This document shows, in pieces, positions 17,839 through 27,120 of a stretch of 64,000 bases of DNA (the stretch's first letter is position 1; each line of letters begins with the position of its first letter). The notes beneath the pieces were generated by a model. The model saw only the letters and a program-made list of their open reading frames with translations, searched no databases and was not told the origin of the DNA. Made by a program: the position numbers and the translations under genes. Source of the stretch: Mesorhizobium carmichaelinearum (GTDB lineage: Bacteria > Pseudomonadota > Alphaproteobacteria > Rhizobiales > Rhizobiaceae); the NCBI RefSeq assembly GCF_900199455.1, contig NZ_FZQR01000001.1, positions 620,001-684,000 on the forward strand. Direction: 5' to 3'.

Positions 17839-18261
17839 ATGGCCGTGCAGAGATCCTCAATCCTGATTGCCGTGCTTCTTGCCGCCACGAGCTTGATCAC
17901 TCCAGCCAGGGCCGGCGCCGATATCCAAGTCACGATGAATCAGGCCAAGATCGTGAAACTGTCGCGCCCCGCCGACACGATCGTCATCGGCAACCCAGCC
18001 ATCGCCGATGCCTCCGTCCAGGACGCCTCGACGGTCGTGCTCACCGGCAAGGGGTTCGGTGTCACCAATCTCGTCGTTCTCGACCAGGAGGGCAGCCCGA
18101 TCGTCGACGCGCAGGTTACCGTCGTGCGGCAGGCAGCCTCGACGGTTCGCATTTACCGGCGTGCCGAGGTCCAGACCATGTCGTGCACGCCCTATTGCGA
18201 AAGCTCCTACAAGAGCGAGGCTGAAAAATCCTCCGAAGCCGAGATGAGCGTGAGCAAATAG
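17839..18261 (+). CDS. pilus assembly N-terminal-domain protein (stand-alone CpaC-N-like)
   Basis: A 140-aa exported protein. The signal peptide is about 1-25 (cleavage near PARA-GADI). It is followed by the domain seen at the N-terminus of CpaC/RcpA secretins (VKLSRPADTIVIGNPAIADA). There is no secretin domain; the tail is Ser/Glu/Lys-rich with a C-x3-C pair (SCTPYCES). GGGAG lies 7 bases before the ATG at 17839. It probably contacts the secretin or plugs its periplasmic vestibule, but the role is not established. It heads the plus-strand block with two TadE-type genes. Confidence 0.8.
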   Translation: MAVQRSSILIAVLLAATSLITPARAGADIQVTMNQAKIVKLSRPADTIVIGNPAIADASVQDASTVVLTGKGFGVTNLVVLDQEGSPIVDAQVTVVRQAASTVRIYRRAEVQTMSCTPYCESSYKSEAEKSSEAEMSVSK

Positions 18262-18401
18262 GCTGCGCAGCCCTAATTGGCAGTCCAGGTTACTGGCCGG
18301 TTAAGACGCCTGCGCCGACTTTAACGATCATCCAAACCGGACCTCAATTGGTTTGCGCTAATACATCTGCCGGAACCGTCCAGGGGTGGCAGGAACAGGG
18401 C

Positions 18402-18992
18402 ATGGGCAACGAATTCGGCTCGACAGGTCAGCACAAGGTGGAGCGCGCCAGGTTTTTGAAGCGCTTCGTTCGCAACCGCCGTGGCAGCACGGCCATCGAG
18501 TTCGCAATTCTGGCATTGCCGTTCGCGCTTCTTGTCTTTGGCATCCTTGAAAGCTGCATCTCTTTTGCCGGCCAGGAAGTGATGGCCAACATCACCGATG
18601 ATGTCGCGCGCCAATTGCGCACGGGCCAGTTGCGGCCGGCCGATGTGGCGGGGACCAAATTGACGACCCTGATCTGCGGCAGGCTGCAGATCATCGTCTC
18701 CACGGATTGCCCGCAACAGCTGCTCGTCGATCTTCGCGAGTATCCGACTTTCGCCGACGCGGCCACCGCGACCTTCAAGATCCAGAATGGCGACGTCGTG
18801 CTGATGCAAGGCACGAACTCACAGACTTTTGCAAACACGCCTGGCCTGGCGGAATCGAAGAACATGCTGCGGGTCTTTTACAAATGGCCTGTGGTGACCG
18901 ATCTGATGGCGAGGTCTATGGCCAATCTGAGCGGCGGCAGGACGCTGCATTTTGCGTCGGTGACCTGGCAGAACGAGCCGTTCGACAATTGA
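18402..18992 (+). CDS. tadE: TadE-type pseudopilin
   Basis: A 196-aa protein with the pseudopilin signature FLKRFVRNRRGSTAIEFAIL (residues near 16-35), in which a short basic leader is cut after RRG and the mature helix starts STAIEF. This matches TadE/TadF-like minor pilins processed by TadV. AGGA lies 7 bases before the ATG at 18402; a start at 18348 would add an unlikely N-terminal segment. It is followed 34 bases later by a second TadE-type gene. Confidence 0.85.
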   Translation: MGNEFGSTGQHKVERARFLKRFVRNRRGSTAIEFAILALPFALLVFGILESCISFAGQEVMANITDDVARQLRTGQLRPADVAGTKLTTLICGRLQIIVSTDCPQQLLVDLREYPTFADAATATFKIQNGDVVLMQGTNSQTFANTPGLAESKNMLRVFYKWPVVTDLMARSMANLSGGRTLHFASVTWQNEPFDN

Positions 18993-19026
18993 GTTCGGAA
19001 GCACCAACAAGAAAAAAGGCAATGAC

Positions 19027-19650
19027 ATGATGCGTGCGGGGGCACATCCGGGAATTGCCGGACTCTGGAGCAAAGCGGTCGGGTTCTGCGCCAATCGTCG
19101 TGGGGTGGCGGCGGTCGAGTTCGCTCTTATCGTGCCTATCCTGCTGATCATGTACTTTATGACCATGGAGGCGTCGCAGGCCATCGAGACCAGCAAGAAG
19201 GTCAGCCGCATCGGCAGCATGGTCGCGGATCTCATCACGCAGCAGCCGACCATCGTCAAGGCGGATCTCGACGCCATCATGAAAATCGGCACCTCGACCA
19301 TTCAGCCCTACAACCGCTCGACGCCCAACATCACCATCACCGCAATACAGGTCACGACCGATCCGACGCCCAGGGTCCTGGTGGTGTGGTCGCGCAAGGT
19401 CGCCAGCGGCGTCTATAGCGTCGGCGCCACCGCAGGCACGACCACCACGGTTCCGACAACGCTCAAGGTCGCCGGTACCTTCCTCATCCGCGTTGACAGC
19501 AACCTTAGCTATGCGCCGATTATCGGCTGGACGACCGATACCCAGCAAAAGCTTGGACTGACCCAATCCCTCACCACCACGATCCCGATGGGCGAGACCT
19601 ACTATCTGCGACCGCGCAGAAGCCTGACCATCCCCTGCAGCGACTGCTGA
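19027..19650 (+). CDS. second TadE/TadG-type pseudopilin
   Basis: A 207-aa protein with CANRRGVAAVEFALIVPILL near residues 22-41, again a TadE-type leader with glutamate at +5 after the glycine. The C-terminal part is beta-rich and Thr-rich and ends with CSDC. AAAGG lies 7 bases before the ATG. It is probably a minor pilin of the same Flp pilus. It ends 6 bases before a convergent gene. Assignment as TadF or TadG rather than TadE cannot be settled by eye. Confidence 0.8.
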   Translation: MMRAGAHPGIAGLWSKAVGFCANRRGVAAVEFALIVPILLIMYFMTMEASQAIETSKKVSRIGSMVADLITQQPTIVKADLDAIMKIGTSTIQPYNRSTPNITITAIQVTTDPTPRVLVVWSRKVASGVYSVGATAGTTTTVPTTLKVAGTFLIRVDSNLSYAPIIGWTTDTQQKLGLTQSLTTTIPMGETYYLRPRRSLTIPCSDC

Positions 19651-19656
19651 AGACTT

Positions 19657-20580
19657 TTATTGCTGCCCACCGTCGGCCGACACCAGGCGCACGATGGCTT
19701 CCGCTGTCGCGTAATCCTTTGGGGACACGGTCAAAAAGCCGCCAGAGTGTTTCGATTCCAGGAGATCGTAGACATCCGGCGTCGTCGATTTGAGGTTGGT
19801 GAGGAACACGGTCAGCCGGCGCTTGGCTTCCGGATCAAGATCGCTTCGCACGGCATGGGGCCCGTATCTCAAAAGGCCCGACGTCCACACGACCTTGAGA
19901 GCCGACGGCGAAAGGCCGGCCGCTTCGAGCCTTGCCTGCGTGCCGTCGGACAGCAATGGCTGGCCGTCGGCCGCGGCCCTCACCCAGCCGAACGAGGCGT
20001 CGGCCTGGCCGTCGAAGAGCATTTTTTCCGCCGCCGACGCTGAATCCGTATGAACCAGAAAGGGAGAATCTTCGGCGATCTTGACGTGTTCGGCGGACAG
20101 TTCCGCCAGCGGCAGAAGCGAGCCCCCGACGCTGTCCGGCGGCGGCATGGCGATCCGGTGCGTCTGCATAGCCCCCAGGCCAGACAGCTTGCCGTCCCTG
20201 GTCAGCAGCACGGAGCGGATGCCGGCCGCACCGTCTGAATCGACCGGTGCCACAAGCGGCTCGATGCATCCGCAACGCTGCAGCGCCGTGGCGTAAGCCG
20301 TTGCCGAATAGATGGCGTACTCGATCCGGGCGTTGGCCTGCGCCTCGATCAGTGCCGCATAGTCGCGCGCAACGACGAACTCCACCTTCATGCCGAGCGC
20401 ATTGGTAAAGGATTGCGTCAACAGCGCCAGCCCCGGAACGGTGTTGCCGGCGCCAGGCTCAGCGACGATGCCGATGCGAAATGTGCCGATATCATCGCGC
20501 CAGTCGGCCCGCGCCGGACCACACCAGAGGGCGCCGTGCACGGCCACAAGGGCAGCACATGCCTTCAGCGCAGCGTTCAT
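19657..20580 (-). CDS. PhnD-like phosphate/phosphonate-type periplasmic binding protein
   Basis: A 307-aa protein with a signal peptide (about 1-25, ending ARA-DW) and the PhnD-type binding fold: [18 protein letters not shown], then a middle hinge and the PDSVGG loop. Such proteins bind phosphonate, phosphite or related oxyanions, or serve as sensors. No permease or ATPase gene is near, so transport is doubtful. ATG at 20580 has AAGGACGG close upstream. It is convergent with the TadE-type genes and preceded by a repeat-rich gap. Confidence 0.75.
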   Translation of the reverse strand: MNAALKACAALVAVHGALWCGPARADWRDDIGTFRIGIVAEPGAGNTVPGLALLTQSFTNALGMKVEFVVARDYAALIEAQANARIEYAIYSATAYATALQRCGCIEPLVAPVDSDGAAGIRSVLLTRDGKLSGLGAMQTHRIAMPPPDSVGGSLLPLAELSAEHVKIAEDSPFLVHTDSASAAEKMLFDGQADASFGWVRAAADGQPLLSDGTQARLEAAGLSPSALKVVWTSGLLRYGPHAVRSDLDPEAKRRLTVFLTNLKSTTPDVYDLLESKHSGGFLTVSPKDYATAEAIVRLVSADGGQQ

Positions 20581-20917
20581 AAAAAGACCGTCCTTGGGTT
20601 TTCTTCGATCCATGCCCATGCCCGGTGCGCCGCAATACTTTTATCTTGGATTACGTCTGTCGTCGTCACCCCAAAACCGCTGCGCACTTCAGGACGACAT
20701 GGACTATTGGTTTGTCCCTGTCGTTGTCCCAGAAACCGCCAGGCACTTTGGGCTACATGCACTCTTAGCTCGTGCATGTCGTTCCCCGAAAACCGCTGCG
20801 CACTTTTGGGCGACATGCACTGGACTATCCACGCCAGCCGTTGCCGTTTGGTTTCCGAATTGCCAATACCGCTGTGGAACCCTATGTCTGGGCGTCCAAA
20901 CTGGCAACAATGACCCG
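20581..20917. other. 337-base intergenic region before deoB
   Basis: Most of it is taken by three palindromic repeat units (20659-20820). I see no gene. The start of deoB at 20918 has no clear ribosome binding site, which is unusual in this window. Confidence 0.6.
20659..20820. repeat. three tandem imperfect palindromic units
   Basis: Three units of about 45 bases (20659-20702, 20715-20761, 20773-20820), spaced about 57 bases start to start, share a core AAACCGCTGCGCACTTT (copy 2 reads AAACCGCCAGGCACTTT) between complementary ends GCATGTCG and CGACATGC. Each can fold into a hairpin. The units diverge at several positions and the spacers are related, so they look like REP-type elements. Confidence 0.8.
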
Positions 20918-22159
20918 ATGGCGCGTGCTTTCCTCTTTGTCCTGGATTCCTTCGGCGTCGGCGGCGCGGCCGATGCTGAACGCTATGGCGACGCCGGCGC
21001 CAACACGCTTGCGCATATCGCCGAAGCTTGCGCCGAAGGGCGTGCGGATCGCGAGCGGCTTCGTCAGGGGCCGCTGTTTGTCCCGCACATGGCAGCTCTC
21101 GGGCTCGGCAAGGCAGCCGAGACGGCGACAGGATTGGCTTTTGCCCATTTCGGGACGGATCTGGCCGCCAATGCCTTCCATGGCGCGGCGCAGGAAGTTT
21201 CGAGCGGCAAGGACACCCCTTCCGGTCACTGGGAGATCGCAGGCCTGCCGGTTCGCTTCGACTGGGGTTATTTCCCGGATACGGTTCCCGCCTTTCCGGC
21301 TGATCTGACCGCGGCGATGATCCGCGAGGGCGAGGTTTCAGGCATTCTCGGCAACTGCCATGCGCCAGGCACCGATATCATCGAACGCTTCGGCGAGGAA
21401 CACATCCGCACCGGCAAGCCGATCTGTTACACCTCCGTCGACTCGGTTCTGCAAATCGCCGCGCATGAAGTCCATTTCGGGTTGGAGCGGCTTTATGAAT
21501 TCTGTCAGGTGGTGCGCCGGCTGGTCGATCCGCTGAGGATCGGGCGCGTGATCGCACGGCCGTTCGTCGGCGAGACCGCCGGCACCTTCCAGCGGACCTA
21601 CAATCGCCATGACTATGCCGTGCCGCCGCCGGAGCCGACCTTGCTCGACCGGCTGACGGCGCGGGGAAGCCGCGTCATCGCCGTCGGCAAGATCGGCGAC
21701 ATCTTCGCCCATCGCGGGGTTTCGGAAGTGCGCAAGGCGGCCGGCAACATGGCCATGTTCGACAAGGCGCTCGGTGCGATGGATGATGCCGGCGACGGCG
21801 ATCTCGTCTTTGCCAATTTCGTCGATTTCGACACCGAATTCGGCCATCGCCGCGATGTCGCCGGCTATGCCGCCGCGATCGAGGCCTTCGACCGGCGGCT
21901 GCCGGAAGCATTCGCAAAACTGCGGCAGGGCGACCTTCTCATCCTGACGGCCGACCACGGCAACGATCCGACCTGGCGAGGGACCGATCATACGCGTGAA
22001 CGTATCCCGGTGATCGGCATGGGACCGGGTTTGACAGGTGGCGACATCGGACTGAGAACGACATTCGCCGATATTGGCGAGACCGTCGCCGAACACCTCC
22101 ACCTGGCGCCCGGCCGCCACGGCACTTCTTTCCACGCGATGATTGGCGGCCATGCCTGA
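20918..22159 (+). CDS. deoB: phosphopentomutase
   Basis: A 413-aa alkaline-phosphatase-superfamily enzyme that interconverts ribose-1-phosphate or deoxyribose-1-phosphate and the 5-phosphates in nucleoside salvage. The N-terminus [20 protein letters not shown] holds a metal ligand. The C-terminal metal site is in [19 protein letters not shown]. The length is close to E. coli DeoB (407). Its last 8 bases overlap the mutM start, so the two are coupled. No other nucleoside catabolic genes are near. The start at 20918 lacks a clear Shine-Dalgarno. Confidence 0.95.
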   Translation: MARAFLFVLDSFGVGGAADAERYGDAGANTLAHIAEACAEGRADRERLRQGPLFVPHMAALGLGKAAETATGLAFAHFGTDLAANAFHGAAQEVSSGKDTPSGHWEIAGLPVRFDWGYFPDTVPAFPADLTAAMIREGEVSGILGNCHAPGTDIIERFGEEHIRTGKPICYTSVDSVLQIAAHEVHFGLERLYEFCQVVRRLVDPLRIGRVIARPFVGETAGTFQRTYNRHDYAVPPPEPTLLDRLTARGSRVIAVGKIGDIFAHRGVSEVRKAAGNMAMFDKALGAMDDAGDGDLVFANFVDFDTEFGHRRDVAGYAAAIEAFDRRLPEAFAKLRQGDLLILTADHGNDPTWRGTDHTRERIPVIGMGPGLTGGDIGLRTTFADIGETVAEHLHLAPGRHGTSFHAMIGGHA

Positions 22160-23042
22160 ATTGCCCGAAGTCGAAACGGTGCGGCGTGGCCTGCAGCCGG
22201 TCCTGGAAGGTGCCCGCCTGGCCAAGGTCGAGGCGCGGCGGCCGGATCTGCGCTTCCCCTTTCCCGAGCGGTTTGCGGAACGGTTGACCGGCAAGACGAT
22301 CACGGCGCTCGGCCGACGGGCCAAATATCTGACCATGCATGTGCAGGACGGCCCGGTGCTGATCTGCCATCTCGGCATGTCGGGCTCGTTTCGCATCGAG
22401 ACGGACGACGACGGCGAGACACCCGGCGTGTTCCACCGCGAACGCTCGAAAAACACGACGCACGACCATGTCGTGTTCGATGTCGTCGCCGCCAACGGCG
22501 CCCGGTCGCGCGTGATCTTCAACGACCCGCGCCGCTTCGGTTTCATGCTGTTTGCGGAAGGGTCGCCGGAGACGCATCCGATGCTGGCCGGACTGGGCGT
22601 CGAGCCCACGGGCAACGCGCTGGACGGCGTGCTGCTTGCCTCGTTGCTGAAGGAGCGGCGATCGCCGCTGAAGGCAGCACTTCTTGACCAAAGGCTGATC
22701 GCCGGACTTGGCAACATCTATGTATCGGAGGCGCTTTGGCGCGCCGGCCTGTCGCCCTTGCGTGAGGCGGGCACCGTCGCCAAGCCGGGCAAGAAGGCCA
22801 GGGAGCAAAGCGAACGCCTGGCCGAGGCGATCCGCTCGGTCATATCGGATGCCATCGCCGCCGGCGGGTCGTCGCTGCGCGACTACGTGCATACCGACGG
22901 ATCGCTGGGCTATTTCCAGCATTCCTTCGCCGTCTACGACCGCGAGGGCGAGCCCTGCCCGAAGCCCGGCTGCAGCGGCCACATTGAGCGCATCGTGCAG
23001 AGCGGACGCTCGACCTTCTATTGCCGGACGTGTCAGAGCTGA
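22152..23042 (+). CDS. mutM: formamidopyrimidine-DNA glycosylase
   Basis: A 296-aa Fpg protein. It starts [10 protein letters not shown], where proline 2 becomes the catalytic N-terminal amine and glutamate 3 assists. The H2TH region holds [18 protein letters not shown]. The C-terminal zinc finger shows CPKPGC and CRTC. It removes 8-oxoguanine and formamidopyrimidines from DNA. The ATG at 22152 lies within the end of deoB (8-base overlap). A TTG 9 bases upstream would displace the essential proline and is rejected. Confidence 0.97.
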   Translation: MPELPEVETVRRGLQPVLEGARLAKVEARRPDLRFPFPERFAERLTGKTITALGRRAKYLTMHVQDGPVLICHLGMSGSFRIETDDDGETPGVFHRERSKNTTHDHVVFDVVAANGARSRVIFNDPRRFGFMLFAEGSPETHPMLAGLGVEPTGNALDGVLLASLLKERRSPLKAALLDQRLIAGLGNIYVSEALWRAGLSPLREAGTVAKPGKKAREQSERLAEAIRSVISDAIAAGGSSLRDYVHTDGSLGYFQHSFAVYDREGEPCPKPGCSGHIERIVQSGRSTFYCRTCQS

Positions 23043-23045
23043 GTT

Positions 23046-23092
23046 AGAGCAATTCCAGGAAAAGTGTGAACGGTTTTCCGTCCGGAATTGCG
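23046..23092. repeat. dispersed palindromic repeat, copy 2
   Basis: Same element as at 8234-8281 with very few changes (GGAAAAGTGTGAACGG centre), placed between mutM and the enoyl-CoA hydratase gene. Confidence 0.85.
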
Positions 23093-23134
23093 TCACGCAA
23101 TCAGATAGACCGGGTCGAGTGAGGAGAAGCAGCC

Positions 23135-23908
23135 ATGGCCTATGAAACGATCATCACCGAGACGCGTGGCAAGGTCGGACTGATCACACTGAACCGGCCA
23201 AAGGCGCTGAATGCTCTGAATTCCCAGATCCTTGCTGAGCTCGTCGCAGCCGTGAACGGGTTCAGCGCCGATCCTGGCATCGGCGCCATGGTTCTTACCG
23301 GTTCCGACAAGGCCTTCGCCGCGGGTGCCGACATCAAGGAGATGCAGGCGATCTCCTATGTGGACGCCTACAGCCAAGACTTCTTCGCGGGTTGGGAAGA
23401 GTTCACGCGCACGCGAAAGCCGATCATTGCGGCAGTGGCCGGCTATGCGCTCGGCGGCGGATGCGAGCTGGCCATGATGTGCGACTTCATCATTGCCGCC
23501 GACACGGCCAAATTCGGCCAGCCCGAAATCACGCTCGGCGTCATTCCCGGCATGGGCGGGTCGCAACGCCTGACCCGGTTCGTCGGCAAATCGAAGGCGA
23601 TGGATATGTGCCTGACCGGACGGATGATGGATGCCGCGGAAGCCGAGCGCTCAGGCCTGGTGTCGCGGGTCGTGCCCGCCGCCGAGCTTGTCGAAGAGGC
23701 GGTCAAGGCGGCGGCCAAGATCGCCGATTTCTCGCTGCCGTCGGTGATGATGGCGAAGGAAGCGGTCAACCGTTCCTATGAGACGACGCTGGCCGAGGGA
23801 TTGCGGTTCGAGCGCCGTCTGTTCCACTCGCTTTTCGCGCTCGAAGACCAGAAGGAAGGCATGGCGGCCTTCGCCGAAAAGCGGAAGCCGAATTTCACCA
23901 ATCGGTAG
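23135..23908 (+). CDS. enoyl-CoA hydratase/isomerase family protein
   Basis: A 257-aa crotonase-fold protein with oxyanion-hole segments [11 protein letters not shown] and [13 protein letters not shown], and the two catalytic glutamates expected in mitochondrial-type hydratases ([15 protein letters not shown]; the earlier one in GGCELAM). This points to short-chain 2-enoyl-CoA hydration in fatty-acid beta-oxidation. A good Shine-Dalgarno (GAGGAG) lies 8 bases before the ATG. Adjacency to mutM and rpsT is conserved in rhizobia and has no obvious functional meaning. Confidence 0.9.
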   Translation: MAYETIITETRGKVGLITLNRPKALNALNSQILAELVAAVNGFSADPGIGAMVLTGSDKAFAAGADIKEMQAISYVDAYSQDFFAGWEEFTRTRKPIIAAVAGYALGGGCELAMMCDFIIAADTAKFGQPEITLGVIPGMGGSQRLTRFVGKSKAMDMCLTGRMMDAAEAERSGLVSRVVPAAELVEEAVKAAAKIADFSLPSVMMAKEAVNRSYETTLAEGLRFERRLFHSLFALEDQKEGMAAFAEKRKPNFTNR

Positions 23909-23968
23909 AGTGTTGCCGGCCGGCGATCGAAACCCTGTGGCATCGGCCAAAAAGAACGCCAGGCAGCG

Positions 23969-23997
23969 TTGACGCGCCGGAAAAGCTGAACTATAAG
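23969..23997 (+). promoter_or_regulatory. sigma-70-type promoter of rpsT
   Basis: TTGACG (23969-23974), 17 bases, then TATAAG (23992-23997). It lies about 90 bases before the rpsT start. Both hexamers are close to consensus with ideal spacing. Confidence 0.6.
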
Positions 23998-24089
23998 CCG
24001 CACCAACCGAGGCGGCCCTGTGGCTGCCCGTTTGTTTTTTGCGCCCTGCGGCATGCCGCGTGCGCCGACCAGATCAGAAGAGAGGCATC

Positions 24090-24356
24090 ATGGCCAACAC
24101 ATCCTCGGCCAAAAAGGCAACGCGCAAGATCGTCCGCCGCGCAGCGATCAACAAGAACCGCCGCTCGCGCGTGCGTACCTATGTCCGCCAGGTGGAGGAG
24201 GCACTCGCCTCCGGCGACAAGGCTGCCGCTCAGGCCGCTTTCAAGGCCGCCGAGCCGGAATTGATGCGTGCCGCGACCAAGGGGGTGATCCACAAGAACA
24301 CCGCGTCCCGCAAGGTGTCGCGTCTGGCCGCGCGCCTCAAGGTGCTGTCGGCCTGA
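24090..24356 (+). CDS. rpsT: 30S ribosomal protein S20
   Basis: An 88-aa basic protein. The N-terminus [18 protein letters not shown] and the segment [15 protein letters not shown] are S20 hallmarks. It binds 16S rRNA early in 30S assembly. AGAGG precedes the ATG closely. Own promoter (23969) and own intrinsic terminator (24384) make it a single-gene unit just before dnaA, the usual rhizobial order. Confidence 0.98.
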   Translation: MANTSSAKKATRKIVRRAAINKNRRSRVRTYVRQVEEALASGDKAAAQAAFKAAEPELMRAATKGVIHKNTASRKVSRLAARLKVLSA

Positions 24357-24383
24357 TATCGCCTTTACAGACTAAGCTTCCTT

Positions 24384-24415
24384 AAAACCCGGCCGATCGT
24401 GCCGGGTTTTTTTCG
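24384..24415 (+). terminator. intrinsic terminator of rpsT
   Basis: AAAACCCGGC / GCCGGGTTTT with a 7-base loop (CGATCGT), followed by more T residues (seven T in a row in total). Strong rho-independent signal 28 bases after the stop. Confidence 0.92.
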
Positions 24416-24592
24416 TTTGCCGGCAAGTACTTAAAAAGAATGCTCGGAAACGGCGCCCAAAGCAGATTCCAGACTCCTAAATGCTTTGCCGGCACATGCA
24501 TGCCTGCTGATGGCTGACATGCTTGAAAAGAGGCGGCTCAAAAACTCTTAACTATCAGAAATAAGCGATATTTTTCAGACAGTTACCCATGG

Positions 24593-24612
24593 TCGTCCAC
24601 AGCTTGTCCACA
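24593..24612 (+). promoter_or_regulatory. two DnaA-box-like sites
   Basis: TCGTCCACA (24593-24601) and TTGTCCACA (24604-24612) differ from TTATCCACA by two and one bases. They lie about 600 bases before dnaA. Confidence 0.4.
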
Positions 24613-24810
24613 GCACCCCGGAGGGACGGGAGGACAACTGGCTGTCAAGCGAATTATTTCAGAATATTTCGAAGCGGGCCGGCTTTTTCATATTCGCCGG
24701 AAAAGGGTTTGAATCACAATGGCTTTGTCAAAATATGCCGCTACGGCATGGCGCCCCAAGGCGCCCGAGGTAACCAGATTCCTTAAAAATCCGTTAGACG
24801 TGGCCTTGCC

Positions 24811-24819
24811 CTATCCACA
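24811..24819 (+). promoter_or_regulatory. DnaA-box-like site overlapping a possible dnaA promoter
   Basis: CTATCCACA, one mismatch from TTATCCACA, inside the spacer of TTGCCC-N18-TAATGT. The layout would suit autorepression of dnaA; this is inference. Confidence 0.4.
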
Positions 24820-25213
24820 GCGATTTCGGTAATGTCGATCCATCGAAAGGGACGGGCCTGTGGCCCTAACCCAGCCTGACGCAGCCAGCTTAAATTGGCG
24901 GGATTTGCGACGCGGATCAAGTCCGCGAACGGGTATGGCTTGCTCTTTTTCGATACGGTAGGGGACTGGCGTAAATAGACATGGCAGGTAGACGGCGCGC
25001 CGGCGCTCTTTCGCCGGACGGTGTTGTATTGCCCTGACATACCCAACGCGGACTGGCTTCCATGGGCCGGCACCGGTTCCCTCCGAATAGTGGGCGACGT
25101 TCATTGCCGGCGGCGGCAACGGGCATCGTGGCGAAGACACAGTCGCTGGAAACAAGGATGCAGGAGGCGCATCCCCGGCGGAAAACAGGTACAGAAAAGC
25201 AAGGAACTCGATC

Positions 25214-26758
25214 ATGCAGAGCGGCATCGAAAGGGAGCTTACGGGCGACCTCCCATTTCCTGGAACTTTGATCGGAGCAAACGAGATGGCGGTCTCCAGC
25301 GACGCGGAGCAGAAGTTCGACCGGGTCAAGACCCAGTTGAAGGCGCGTCTGGGGGCTGAAGTCTATTCGAGCTGGTTCGGCCGCATGAAGGTCGCGGAGG
25401 CGTCCAAGGGCATTGTCCGCATCTCGGTGCCCACCGCGTTCCTGCGCTCGTGGATCAACGGCCACTATCTCGACCTCATCTCCGAACTGTGGAAGCAGGA
25501 GGATGCCGATCTCCTCAAGATCGAGATCGTCGTGCGCACGGCCACCCGTCAGGGACGCAGCCATGCCGAACCGGAATTGGCGCCGGCGCGCAAGATGACG
25601 CGACAGACGCAGACGGCGCTGGCCGCCGGCACCGTAAGCCCCGGCAGGGTGGAACGGCCTCCCGTGCCGCGCCCGGGTGCGGTGGTCGAGAGCGAGTTCC
25701 GCCACAACGTGCTGGGATCACCGCTTGACCCGCGCTACACGTTCGGTTCCTTCATCGAGGGGCCGTCGAACCGGGTGGCCTTCGCTGCCGCCAAGGCCGT
25801 AGCGGAATCGCAGTCGAGCGCGGTGCGCTTCAATCCGCTTTTCCTGCATGCGACCGTCGGGCTCGGCAAGACCCACTTGCTGCAGGCTATCGCGGCGGAA
25901 TCGCTGAAGCAGAACCCCAAGTCCCGCGTCGTCTATCTCACCGCGGAATATTTCATGTGGCGCTTCGCCACGGCGATCCGCGACAACAACGCGCTGACGC
26001 TCAAGGAGCAGCTGCGCGACATCGACCTCTTGATCATCGACGACATGCAGTTCCTGCAGGGCAAATCGATCCAGCATGAATTCTGCCATCTGATCAACAT
26101 GCTGCTCGACAGCGCCAAGCAGGTCGTCGTCGCCGCCGACCGGCCGCCGTCCGAACTGGAATCGCTTGAGCCGCGCGTCCGCTCGCGCCTCAATGGCGGC
26201 GTCGCGCTCGAAATGTCGGCGCCGGATTTCGCCATGCGCCTCGGCATGCTCAAACTGCGCCTCGCCACGGCCAGGGTCGACGACGCATCGCTGGATATTT
26301 CCGACGAGATCCTCAATCACGTCGCCCGCACCGTGACCGGCAGCGGACGCGAACTGGAGGGTGCGTTCAATCAGCTGCTGTTCCGCCAGTCGTTCGAGCC
26401 GCAGATCACCATCGACCGCATCGACGAGATCCTCGGCCACATCTATCGCACCGGCGAGCCGAAGCGGGTCCGCATCGAGGATATCCAGCGCATCGTGGCG
26501 CGCCACTACAACGTGTCGAAGACCGAATTGCTGTCCAACCGGCGCACGCGCACCATCGTCAAGCCGCGGCAGGTCGCCATGTACCTGTCCAAGGTGATGA
26601 CGCCGCGCTCGCTGCCCGAAATCGGACGGCGCTTCGGCGGCCGCGATCACACCACGGTGCTGCACGCCGTGCGCAAGATCGAGGACCTGTCCGGCAACGA
26701 CAACACGCTGGCCCAGGAACTTGAGCTGCTGCGGCGGCTGATCAACGACCAGGCTTGA
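25214..26758 (+). CDS. dnaA: chromosomal replication initiator DnaA
   Basis: A 514-aa initiator. Domain I spans about 33-110, a linker 110-165, then the AAA+ domain with Walker A VGLGKTH (about 215-221) and Walker [10 protein letters not shown] (272-280). The C-terminal DNA-binding domain has [20 protein letters not shown] and [12 protein letters not shown], which read DnaA boxes. AAGGA lies 8 bases before the ATG at 25214, so I prefer it; a start at 25286 (MAVSSDAEQ) is also possible. dnaN and recF follow, the classical replication order. Confidence 0.97.
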   Translation: MQSGIERELTGDLPFPGTLIGANEMAVSSDAEQKFDRVKTQLKARLGAEVYSSWFGRMKVAEASKGIVRISVPTAFLRSWINGHYLDLISELWKQEDADLLKIEIVVRTATRQGRSHAEPELAPARKMTRQTQTALAAGTVSPGRVERPPVPRPGAVVESEFRHNVLGSPLDPRYTFGSFIEGPSNRVAFAAAKAVAESQSSAVRFNPLFLHATVGLGKTHLLQAIAAESLKQNPKSRVVYLTAEYFMWRFATAIRDNNALTLKEQLRDIDLLIIDDMQFLQGKSIQHEFCHLINMLLDSAKQVVVAADRPPSELESLEPRVRSRLNGGVALEMSAPDFAMRLGMLKLRLATARVDDASLDISDEILNHVARTVTGSGRELEGAFNQLLFRQSFEPQITIDRIDEILGHIYRTGEPKRVRIEDIQRIVARHYNVSKTELLSNRRTRTIVKPRQVAMYLSKVMTPRSLPEIGRRFGGRDHTTVLHAVRKIEDLSGNDNTLAQELELLRRLINDQA

Positions 26759-27120
26759 CCGATCCGGCACAGGCAAGCCGGAACCGCACTGGAATTCAAT
26801 GGCTTGCCTGCCCGGCCGTGAGCCCGAAATGGGCTCGCGGCGCAGAGCAATTCCAGGAAAAGTGTGAGACGGTTTTCCGTCCGGAATTGTGTCAAAACAA
26901 AGCCTGGCGATGATCTGGATTCCGGATTCAGCGCATAGGCTGGCGGTCTTCTCGGCCTTTATCCCCAGAAAGCCCGCGCAGCCGGCCGGAACCGGTGGCG
27001 CGGGCTTGCGTTTGCTGGCTTTTTCCTGTCAGTTTACGCAGATTCTGAGCCTGTTCAGACCTTTCGCGGGGCGCCGCCAGCCGGAGACCCGCTCATCCTT
27101 TCAAGCGAGCCTGTTTCGTC
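26759..27120. other. 362-base gap between dnaA and dnaN
   Basis: It contains an inverted repeat CAGGCAAGCC (26770-26779) / GGCTTGCCTG (26801-26810) soon after the dnaA stop, without a T tail, and a dispersed palindromic repeat (26844-26891). The rest should hold the dnaN promoter. No gene is seen. Confidence 0.6.
26844..26891. repeat. dispersed palindromic repeat, copy 3
   Basis: Starts AGAGCAATTCC and ends CGGAATTGTG, almost identical to the copies at 8234 and 23046, in the dnaA-dnaN gap. Confidence 0.85.

Larger units (their letters stand above)
24416..25213. other. 798-base intergenic region upstream of dnaA
   Basis: I see no supported gene. It holds DnaA-box-like sites (24593-24612 and 24811-24819) and a possible promoter TTGCCC-N18-TAATGT at 24806-24835 overlapping the last of them. 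A long gap before dnaA is usual in rhizobia. It lacks the box cluster and AT-rich unwinding element expected of an origin. Confidence 0.6.

Noticed and set aside
20659..20820. CRISPR array
   Set aside because: The three units are imperfect, each is itself palindromic over its full length, spacers are short and related, and no cas genes are near.
22143..22151. TTG start for mutM 9 bases upstream
   Set aside because: The catalytic proline must be residue 2; only the ATG at 22152 allows it.
24416..25213. Chromosome origin next to dnaA
   Set aside because: Only a few imperfect DnaA boxes and no AT-rich unwinding region are visible; in rhizobia the chromosomal origin is usually near hemE and not at dnaA.
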